Assembly: GCA_032622095.1 (NCBI GenBank)
Contig: CP136069.1
Span: 168,880,394 to 168,944,393, forward strand
Reading direction: 5' to 3'
Origin: Siphonodentalium dalli
Taxonomy: Eukaryota > Mollusca > Scaphopoda > Gadilida > Siphonodentaliidae
DNA length: 64,000 nt
Shown: positions 50,701 to 62,700 of the stretch, piece by piece
Numbering within the stretch: position 1 is the first letter of the stretch
Layout of the letters: each line of letters starts with the position of its first letter
Translations under genes and position numbers: made by a program
The notes under the pieces: model-generated
Seen by the model: only the letters and a program-made list of their open reading frames with translations
What the model was told of the DNA's origin: nothing
Databases searched by the model: none

Positions 50701-53700
50701 CAAATCACCGAATGAATACGCGAGACAATCAAAACACTAATTACTGCCATCTATTTACCAAAAACAGACACGTGCCGGCATGTTAATTATTAATGGCTAC
50801 AAAACAACAACCATTCTAGGGGCTATTAATTACTTTATTCACATAATTATTAACTTCTATTCCAGATAAACGGCCAAAGCGTAACGTAATCTATACACCA
50901 CACGCGCACACACGACTCCGCATTTTAGTATCGGCTGACTTACGATTACGTCCTCGTAGTCTGCATAATAAACTCCGGCTCCGAATCTGTGTTTTTAATT
51001 CGCTCCCCACAAGTACGTCACTCGTAGTTTGGTTACGGAAATCTCCGAATACCGGTGGTGGTATTATTTATTTATTTTACGGGTTATTTATTATGCGATC
51101 GGAATGGGACTTGGATCATTTTAATCACAACGGGGAGGGCTTTCCGATTGCGTTTTGTAGTTTCTAGAGCGAATAAATCCTTTAACCTTTAAAACTACTG
51201 TAACTTGTTCCAACTGGAGTCCACATGTATGTAACTAAGGCACCAGTCAAATGAAAATAAAATGTTAAGGCCACATATGTGCTAACTTAACCCTTTCATG
51301 GCTGGAGCTGCGCTGGTGAAGCATTAAAGATACTGTCCCATAGGGAGCCTCGCATATATAAGAGACAGCACTGGCTTACAAGGTCAAGGTAAATATTGTT
51401 AGGTCAATTCATTCTCTTATATATGTGAGGCTCCCTATGAGAGACTTGCATATATAATAGAATGCATTGGCACAGGATTTTCGCAAAATTTCAAGAAGCT
51501 CCAGTCATGGAAGGGTTGAAGCTACACATGTACTAACTTAAAGCCTGCAAAATGACATTTTGTTACGATCTGTGGGTTAAAATTTGACACAACTATGAAG
51601 GCGTTACAGCCACAGAGGAAAATACACTTGGTCAAATAGTCCTACGCAAACTCAATCGAGTCAGTCACTTCATGTTTTGGTTCGGACAATGGCCGTGACT
51701 GAATGCTTATAATCTGATTTGTTTTACTTTATCGAATTTGCTTTGTTTTGTGCACAGATGAAATAAGACAAGACATAGAAGATGCTGTGACTCATCTGAA
51801 GCCTTGGTATGTTAATTTCACTATTCAATACATGCACTTAACATAATTATGTTTATATTCAGTCAGAAAATATTAGGAAGGAGTATAAAATATCAATTTG
51901 GAGGGTGCTTTTCAGTGTTTGCGCTGGACCGAAAAATCTTCTGGCCAAAAAATTGGCCAAATGAAATTTTTAGTGGCCAAATAAAAAATAATTGGCCAAA
52001 TGTTTTTTGGCCAAATTAAAAAAAAATTTGGCCAACTTAAATCCTCATTTTCTGGGCTCACAATTGATGACTAAATATATTTTTTAAATATATAACTCTC
52101 TGACTCTATGTCATGAGGTTTTAACTGTTGAATAATACCTATTGTTGTATTAATAACCTTTATGGTGTTAAGCCCAGTTGTTGTTATAAGACAGGAGGCA
52201 GTTTATGACACATTGCGTAAATGACATGCCATCGCTGGCACATCAAATTATAGGACAATGTATTTATGTATTTCATCATACAGACCACCTAATCAACAAA
52301 ATATTTATTTTTATGATTAGTAATTGTCTTTGTACAACCATCAGCATTCAATCAAAACCTGCATCTCCAAAACTGGTGATATCTCGTCATCTAACTTCGT
52401 CGACCTATTCAGCAATTTTGATTTAGATATCTGTCTCCATTTGTGGTGAAAACAAGTTTGGCCAAATTAAATTTTTTGTGGCCACTTTCGGAAAAAAGTG
52501 GCCACCGACAGCGCAAACACTGGTGCTTCTGTTATTATATAAATACAAATGTAGATATATAGGATTTCCATCTATTCGTTTGTAGTTTAGGGGATGTTTA
52601 GATAATAAATTAAATAAACTGACTAAAGCTGTTGGCTTGACTTATTTTCGGTTGAATTTCCCAAGTGAGCCAATTGCCAGTGAGTATCCTCAGGCCCCTG
52701 GGTGAAAATACCAATTTATCACATAATTAGCCCCTAAACCCGGCTTCATATGTTTTAGTAAGACACGCATGCATTATCGGCACGCGCAGTGATGTAACAG
52801 CTTAGAGCTATGATATTGATGTCAGTGCGGGAACTTTAGTATTATGTTAATTAGAATTTAATTATGATATTCAATTTGTGTCGGGTTATTTAGGGTTGAC
52901 TGTGAGATAAACATGGGTGATATAAAGGGTGGTTGAACAATTTTGTCAACATGAAAAGACATTTAAAATGGAACTATATTTTTTCTTGAGGTGGATTTAC
53001 TTCCTCTGGTTGTGATAAGGAAATCAATATTAATTTGTTTTAACATCAGCCATTTCGAGATCGTTTTTCCTTGCTAAAATGTGATTATATGGATCCCAAA
53101 TTCGTCGCAATTCTATACGAAATTAATTAAACGCATTCACTAATTTGAATCGAGCCTCGCTAAATAATAATATATGGGAAAAGGTTCTTAAGATACCAGG
53201 TTGTTTTAGTGGCCTAAGCATATTATATTATTTAGATTTCTCCAGTATCATAGATCAGTAACTTGGTATGATACTTACTAAGAATTAGATAGATCATTAA
53301 CTATTTTGTGGTTGATCCATCAGTCAGAATAATGCTTATTTTTTTCCATTTATTAAAACTGTGTTACTATTTTCAGGCGAGCCGAAGATGGTAGTTGTAT
53401 ATTTGGGGGCTGGGCTCGAATGGGTCAACCAATTACTGGCTTCAACGTCGTTGAGGTATGATTTTGAGACGACACCACTGATATCTTTTTCACTGAAAAT
53501 GTAAACCCCCCCCATTCTATTAGTCACAATAGCATAGGAAATATTTATTTGTGTTTGTAACGAAGGATTTCATGAATATATAGAGAGTAATCAATTGTTT
53601 TCGAGAACTATGATAAATAATTCACGAGAGGCGAAAGACGTTGGTAGGAAACGAGTGCGCGTCTCTTGCCTCGATTGAATTATTTAACATAATTCTCGGA

Positions 53701-56700
53701 ACTAATTGATTACTCTATTTATTACACTTCTGCATCAATTTGGTTCACCAAATATGATTAAAACACCCAGAATTAATGCATGGAAGTCTAGTTATGGAGA
53801 AAGATCAACCATCGAAAATTCAGTCAAGATCAGTAAGCGATGTAACATCAATGACGTCATGAGAAATGACATAATTTACTAGTGGCATTACCATTTTTAA
53901 TTAACGGCGTTTTCAATGGAAATCGAACATAGGAGTGTAATAAATGAGATTTACATTCCACAGTGATCATAATAATAATCGCCAACCGGTATGTCAAGAC
54001 CTGACTGTGTTTTATACCCCCTCCTCCCCTCTTCCATCAAGAGATTCTTGATGTTTATAAACTAATAAAATTGTTGTAGCCTTCTTTAAATTTTAACCCT
54101 TGCATGATTGGAGACTCCTGAAATTTGGCGAAAACCCTGTGCCAATGCATTCTCTTATATGTCAGTCTCCCATAGGGAGCCTCGCATATATAAGAGAATA
54201 TATTGGCCTAACAATATTTACTTTGACATTGTAAGCCAGTGCATTCTCTTATATATGCGAGGCTCCCTGTGGGAGACTCACATATATAAGAGAAGGCACT
54301 GGCACAGGATCTTTAATGCTGCATCAATGCGGCTCTCGTCATGAAAGGGTTAAAGGTTCACATAATGTCGATTTGATACCCCAAATTTCACTTATATATC
54401 ATTTCTATATTTCATACCATTGGAAAGATGAAGCTCCAATAATTAGATATAATCAAATGCCAATCTGTTGAAAAATTGTGATATGTTTTATTGTTGAGGT
54501 ACCAAGATTTGTTTTGAGAGACCATCTGCGATTTTACTCTTTGCATGACTAAATACTTTTGCTCACCCTACAGACCACATCCCTCATACGATAGTCACAA
54601 AACTCCATATGGATCATCAGGTTGAGCTTATCATTTTTCCCGAAATTTGTTTTAAAAAATAGCCACCAGCAGCCATCTTGGATTTCAAATTTTAATCCAT
54701 CGGCACACCCTGCAGCCCGCATTAATTGTTCTGAAAATTTAGAGGCATGTTTAGGAACACTTCTAGATGGGGGCTGTCAAATTTGAACGATTTTCGATGA
54801 AAAACATTGCTCATTGCATCACTAAATACCTCAGCATGCCCGAGATCCAATATTTTTTCGTCCAATTGATCCCATTTGAAATTCAAAATAACATTTCAAC
54901 TTTCCACATTCTTTATCACTCTTTTGACTGTAATGTTCGAGAATATTCTCTTTCCAATTTTGAGCTACAGTGTCATTGACACATTCATTTCAGGTCGCTA
55001 AGCCACGGGTTGGAGAGAACCACCCGGCGCAGGTGAGAGCTGATATCACAGTAAATCTCAGCGTGAGGGACCAGATCAAATCTGAATGGGAAGGTTCGTT
55101 TGAACTATATTTATATTTCCCACTGTGGACACTCGTACATATAATTACATCAACATCATTATGTTAAAGTTGGTCTATTATTTCCCAGCAAGTTTTATAT
55201 TGATTCCAGGGTATAAAATAATAGATATGAATTGAAGACACCTGTCTGGAAAAGCTTTTATCAATTAATAACAATTTTATTTCGAATTTTCTTATGACAA
55301 TAGTGGGACAATCTTAGGGGCTATTTTTAGAACAGAAATCTGTGTGAAAACATTCCAAACGTACCAAGAGCATATTAAGAGAGGTCACTCACTCTATCTT
55401 GGTAACACTCAGGGAAAATTGCAGCTCAGCTAAGAGATTAACCATGAATTATGATTGAAATAAACCACTTTACAAGCCTTGAAATAGTGTGTCTGTCATT
55501 TGCAGAATGAGGTCCCCAGAGGGTGAATTTAGTGATGCTACCCCGCATAGCGGGCTAGCATCACCAAATTCACCCTCTGGTGACCTCATTCTGCTTACAA
55601 CTCAGCAGAATGAGGTTCCCAGAGGGTGAATTTGGTGATGCTAACCTGCTATGCGGGGTAGCATCACTAAATTCTCCCTCTGGGGACCTCATTCTGCAAA
55701 TGACAGACACACTATTTCAAGGCTTGCCACTTTATTATGCATTTATAGACAAATAATAAACCCTTCTTAATTTGATTCTTTATTTATTCACAAAACAGCT
55801 ATTTGTAGTCTTGAAATCGTGAATTTTTTTAATTATGTTGTTGTAATGATGACCCAGAAGAGAATTTTCCCATTTCCCGCAGCCCATACGTTATAAGTGA
55901 CGTAGATGATTTGCGACTCCCTGAGTTGGCTTGCACAAAATTATTTGTTTGTGGCCTCAGGGTTAATATACTTTTTAGCTCAACTTACTTTTGTAAGTTT
56001 GAGCTATTGCCATGGTTTGGCGTCCGTCGTCAGTGTGTCCGTGGGTCTGTCAACAATTTCCTTTGGCGCGGGCTACAGGTTGTACCTTTGGTCTGATCTT
56101 CGTGAAATTTGTCATGAATGTTGACATTGACATGTAGATGGGAACGAGTCATTTTGGGGTCATTCGGCCAAAAAACATGGCCGCTGGCAGCCATCTTGGA
56201 TTTCAAGATTCAATTCATTGGCGCGGCCTACAGGTCGTACTGTTCATATGATCATCATGAAATTTGTCATTGATGTTAATAATGATATGTAGATGGGAAC
56301 GAGTGATTTTGGGGTCGTTCGGCCAAAAAACATGGCCGCCAGCAGCCATCTTGGATTTTACTCTTTGCATGACTAAATCCTTTGGCGCGGGCTACAGGTT
56401 GTACCTTTGGTCTAATCTTTATGAAATTTGTCATGAATGTTGACATTGACTTGTAGATGAGAACGAATCATTGTGGGGTCATTCGGCCAAAAAACATGGC
56501 CGCTGGTGGCCATCTTAGATTTCAAAATTCAATCCATTGGCGCGGGCTACAGGTCGTACTGTTCGTCTGATCATCATGAAATTTGTCATGGATGTTAATA
56601 TTGACATGTAGATGGGAACGAGTCATTTTGGGGTCGTTCGGCCAATAAACATGGCCGCCAGCAGCCATCTTGGATTTTACTCTTTGCATGACTAAATCCT

Positions 56701-59700
56701 TTGGCGCGGGCTACAGGTCGTACCTTTGGTCTGATCTTTATGAAATTTGTCATGAATGTTGACATTGACATATAGATGGGAACGAGTCATTTTGGGGTAA
56801 TTCGGCCAAAAAACATGGCCGCTGGAAGCCATCTTGGATTTCAAGTTTCAATCCATTGGCGCGGGCTACAGGTCGTACTGTTCCGTCTGATCATCATGAA
56901 ATTGTGTTGGTCGGAAGTTTATGAAATTTGTCATGTATGTTAACACTGACATTTGTCATGAATGTTGACATTGACATGTAGATGGGAACGAGTGATTTTG
57001 GAGTCGTTCGGCCAAAAAACATGGCCGCCAGCAGCCATCTTGGATTTTACTCTTTGCATGACTAAATCCTTTGGCGCGGGCTATAGGTTGCCTTTGGTCT
57101 AATCTTTATAAAATTTGTCATGAACGTTGACATTGACATGTAGATGGGAACGAATCATTGTGGGGTCATTCGGCCAAAAAACATGGTCGCTGGCCATCTT
57201 GGATTTCAAAATTCAATCCATTGGCGCGGGCTACAGGTCGTACTGTTCGTCTGATCATCATGAAATTTGTCATGAATGATAACAATGACATGTAGATGGG
57301 ATCGAGTCGTTTTGGGGTCATTCGGTCAAAAAACATGGCGGCCCGCAGCCATCTTGGATTTTACTCTTTGCATGACTAAATCCTTTGGTGCGGGCTACAG
57401 GTCGTGAAATTTGTCATGAATTAAAACAATGACATGTAGATGGGAACGAGTCGTTTTGGGGTCATTCGGTCAAAAAACATGGCCACCAGCATTTTACTCT
57501 TTGCATGACTAAATCCTTTGGCGTGGGCTACAGGTCATACCTTTGGTCTGATCTTTATTAAATTTGTCATGGATGTTAACACTGACATGTAGATGGGAAC
57601 CAGTGATTTTGGAGTCGTTCGGCCAGCAGCCATCTTGGATTTTACTCTTTGCATGACTAAATCCTTTGGCACGGGCTACAGGTTGTACCTTTGGTCGTAC
57701 TGTTCGTCTGATCATCATGAAATTTGTAGGTCATAGCTTTGGTCAGATCTTCATAAAATTTGTCATGGATGTTAACAATTATACGTAGATGGGAACGAGT
57801 CCTTTTGGGGTCAATTGGCCAAAAAAAATGGCCACCAGCAGCCATCTTGTATTTTACTCTTTGCATCACTAAATCCTTTGGCGCAGGTTAGACATTTCAA
57901 TTAGCACCTTTCCTATTCCTCCATTTACTGTCAACCATTAAATTATTCCCCTACCTAAGTTGAGCTACAGTGTCATTGACACTTTCATTTGTTGTTGCTT
58001 GGACTACACAGATTCTCAGTGTGGCATGAAAAATAACTTTCTTCAAAGTACTTATGTTCATAAATTACATATTGAATTTGGCAACACAGAATATAATTTT
58101 TTTAGCTCAACTTTACTTTGTAATGTTTGTAAATTAATTATACAATGATTCTATGTTTGTGCTATAATTGCCGTATATTTTCAGCGATTAATTCAGTCAG
58201 ATGGGCTAAATATTTAGAGTTTTGAACAGGTAAGATGCTGTGTTTTCAGAAATGGCATACCTGATGTTTTTGGATTTTGTATGCTTAGCTAACATAGAAA
58301 GGTTTTTTATAGATATATTTATGAATGCTGTGTACATATATATATTCACTGTATTCTATAGGTTTACGAAAACATGATGTCGCATTCCTACTGACACTGA
58401 AGCCAATAGTTCCAATAAACTATGCATACAAACACAAGGAGCCATTCATCCCTCAGGTCGGACTTACATACGTCAGAGGGTGCGAGATTGAAGGAATGTT
58501 AGATGCCGATGGGAAGGTTATTGAAGAAGGTAATGTCAATAAATATCCTTTTTTTATATGCCTGTTTTTTTGAAGAAAAAAATGTGACATATTATGTTAT
58601 TGGTCTGTTCATCCATCGATGATAACTAAGGTAAGTCTGAACTGGATGGAATGAAATACTAGCTCAAAATACAGGTCAAGTTCGCATTTGGGTTTCGCCC
58701 GTCAATCTTCACCGGAGTTATGGCCCATTTTGTTGAAATTTGCACTTTAATTTTGTTAACGGATGATAACTTTTGTATGTCTGAACTGAATGGCAAGAAA
58801 TTTGGTATGTGTGTTTGCTTGCCCAAAATACAGGTCTAGTTCGAATTTGGGTTCCGCCCATCCAATTTTCACCTGAGTTGTGGCCCATTTTAAGCCCTAT
58901 TTTGCCACGCCCTAGCGATGCTCTTTTTTACTTCGAATTCTGACTTTTAAAACAAAATAAAACCCTACACACTTTTAGTATTTCAATTTGTATTGTAGAT
59001 GTCCTCAAAGATTTGTGAAATAGATTAAATTCGGCTGACTATTTTACTTTTATGCCATTAGCGACAAGTTTGTTGATGTAAATATAGATATTTATACCCC
59101 ATACTTTTCAAAGGAAATGAGAGTATACTGGAATGACTCCCTCCATCTGTCCGGGGCAATGGGGCATATATTTGGTATAGAGTTTCGCCATCAGGACTGT
59201 TTCAACAGAGGCCTTAAAGGCATTCATGTTTTTCATTCTAGAGTTATCATTCTTTGTTTATCTGTAAATAGTGTTTTTCTTTGTCCATCTCAGTTGTCTA
59301 TTTTAAATTTGGTTCCATCCTGTCTATATTTCAATTTGCCACCGTGCGGGTTTGCCAGCACCTTTACTGCAACCTCTTGTTTATCATATAATATTTTTTG
59401 GAGTTATAATTTTATTAGAATAGCGGGAAATCCTTGATATGTGCAAATATTCACAATACATTTTGACTGAACATTTCATCATCACGTCAGTTTCCATTCA
59501 TGTTTCTGTAGGTCCTGAGCCAAAACCCGAGTTGAAGGGTGATACAAGGACATTTAGGGTTTTCCTGGACCCCAACCAATATCAGGAGGATGTAACTAAC
59601 ACCTCAAATGGTGAAGAGGTGAGAAAATATTTTTATATTTATAATTTTACGAATCTGACTGACTCTAAAAATCTGAAGAGTGAACAATTTAAATTTCCAA

Positions 59701-62700
59701 TGTTTTTTGTTGTAGCAAGAATCCAATTTAAAAAAACTAAAGTTAAATTTAAGACTTCCAAATATATTATTTCAATATCTAACAGGGATTTAAATCTGGT
59801 AGTATATTGTCCATCCTCACTTTCTTTAGAGAGTCTTTTGACAATTTGTATGGTAGGAAATCAATGTGATTTGAAATAAAAAACAAGTGTCATAAGTTTC
59901 ACCTCAAAGTATTCAAAATATATAATCTATTTTAATACCATCATTTACTATCTCTTTATTTCATAGGATGTTTATGAGACATTTAATGTGATAATGAGAA
60001 GGAAACCCAAAGAGAATAATTTTAAAGCTGTTCTGGAGACCATGAGGGACCTGATGAACACAGTTTGTGTCGTCCCTGAATGGCTGCATGACTTGGTACT
60101 CGGATACGGAGAACCAGACTCAGCACATTATAACAAGTTAGTTACTAGCTTATTCAGATGCTAAATGCTTAGTGTTCTATCTATCTATCGTTACTGGAGA
60201 CCCCCTTATCGGGTATTATATCCAGTGCGCATCTGTGCAGAATAGAGATAGCGTGTGTTCAGAAAGGAGGTGACGGTGAGATAGGAGAATAAAGTTTATA
60301 TAGGTTTTATGTTACAGAAGAGAGATAAAAACAGTTAAAAACACTAGGTTAAAAGAATGTTTGGGGGATCTGTTATGTTAGATTGGTTGCATGATGGGTA
60401 CTGAGATTCAGTTAATAATTTCATTGTAAATTGTCTGGTTCCGGTTACAAGTCAGAATAAAATAGGGTCGGAATGTAAGCTTAAAATTTAATTTTTTTTT
60501 TTTTTATTTTGCTATATTTTTAAGGATTTTGTGTTTTATGTTTCATCTTCATGATTAATTTTGATTGCCTATGTATTAAACACAATTAAGAAAACTGCCG
60601 AGAATTTAAGAATATTTTGCAAACAATTTAAAAAATATTTACTTCAAAACAGTGGGGGAAAAATGGCAGGGGTTTAAAATATAAATAAAAAAAGAAAATT
60701 TGTTTTGGCCTGCTATAACATATTGTTTTCAAGGTTGATGTTAAACTTTGCAAAATTGGTAATGTGTCAAAAATCTATGTGTGGATGGTTGTTTTACAAT
60801 GGTATGTAAATAAAGAAACTTTCTAGAAGTTTTTCAGTGACCTGGCCTTCTTCAGTGATTATAATCATTAAATATAAATTTCTACATAGTGAGGTTCTTA
60901 CAAGTGTACTGACTCAGATACAGTTAGCGGAATTCTTTCCCAGAGAAACAGATGGAAGAATCCATAAGAGCATAAGATAGGACAAAGCACAAAATCAACA
61001 CTTTTAGAATCAGTTCCCCTTCCAAAGTGAAGGAATTGGATCTCATATCAATAAGATTGCACATTTTATTGACTGTTCTGGGCTGAATAATATACAGTGT
61101 TTTGTGTTGTTTTTACCTCACCTGAGACGAAGAATCTTCTTCTCCAGAACCATAAGACCGAATAGGTTCATATTTGGTGTGGATGTTCCCCATATGACTC
61201 ACTAAAAGGGGCACTAAGTTAATTGGGATTCTATAGGATTAAAAAAACATGTCACTAACGGGATTCAAAACGTTTTTAGGTTCTGATAGCAAAACAGCTT
61301 TCATGTGAGACAAAATTTTTAATTGATAGCAATTTCTACCGTCTTCATTTCATTTAATGAAAAATCAGTCAGAAGAGCACTCCACAGTCATTGACTGTCT
61401 TGTTTTAAACAGCAATTGCAATCAGATAGTTTCTGTGTATAAATTGACTATTTGTACCCAAAATACACATGATGTGCATGATGGTATAAATTATGGCCTG
61501 TGACGTAAACTGTGTTGTGTTTACATTTCCCATTGAACTTTATGTTGACGTATGTGTTCTTCCAGGTTGGACCGACAGATAAGTGAACTTGATTGGAATG
61601 ACACATTCCTGACAATCGATCACTTAAAGAAAAGCTTTGATAATAACCAGATTGTGGTTGCCGATGATAAAAAGCACATTCCACCATTCAGGTAAAAACA
61701 AGCCTCAACTTGAATATGGAATGTAGTTAGAAAGTAGAATATACTTTGGAAATATTATCTTTATCTATATCTGACATGGCATAATGTCTATTTTAATCAT
61801 TTCTATACTAAATACTTATTGACAAGTAGTATCCAAGTGTGGCCAATGGAGCACAATATGCCATGTCAAACTGCATTGCTATCTAATATTTATATTGCAC
61901 TTTTTGCTAGAATTAGCTGAAATAATTCTTACTATTTTCTTAAATCTAATAGTAGATTATCCCACATTGCACTGTAATTAGCCCAATATTGTACCTGGGA
62001 ATTATTAATTCATTTGTCTGCTCGATTGAGATGAAATTTAACAATGTGTTTAAAGCATACCAAATTCTTCGATCATGCGCTTTTAGTCATTTAGGTAAAT
62101 AAGATGTGAGGCCGGTTCATTTTATGGTATGTTTTATTGGGTAAAAATAGCATGGCCTAATAAGCAATTGGTCAATCAGCAAACAGGATTTAATGTTAAA
62201 AAAAACATGCTACATATGTTTTCATCCATGTCAATTCACAGTTCATGTTGATTTTTTTCGTTGATACAGGATTCATTTCCCAGATAAACAGAGTGACACA
62301 CCTAAACGAACAGCTGATGAAGACACTCCAAAGAAACAAGAAGAAACGCTCTACATCGAACCTCACATCATTCCTAACAGGGGTCCTTATCCGTACAACT
62401 GTCCAAAAAAGTATGTTACACAGACTCACGTTAAATGGGCGTGGCTCATATGAATCTCCATGATTAGGTTAATAAATGCATGAAACACTGATCTACAAGC
62501 TTTAGATACTATGAACATAATTATCAAAGGCACAGCAGCGACTAGCCTAGCAAGCCTGAGTTTAGTGTGCCTGTTCATAAATATTTCTGTATTAAGAAGA
62601 AAGCCAGCTAAAACTACCTGCCTTCTCTGTTCTTACATATCATTCACAAAATTTTGACAATTAGTTAAAAACATGGAGTCTTGAAAAAGAAGTGTTCATG

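Noticed and set aside
59117-59879. ORFs of 106 and 146 residues
   Set aside because: The first is within a repeat-like intron segment. The second is AQR exon 20 plus read-through into flanking introns.
62196-62463. ORFs overlapping exon 23 in other frames
   Set aside because: Shadows of the AQR exon, whose frame is fixed by homology and splice phase.
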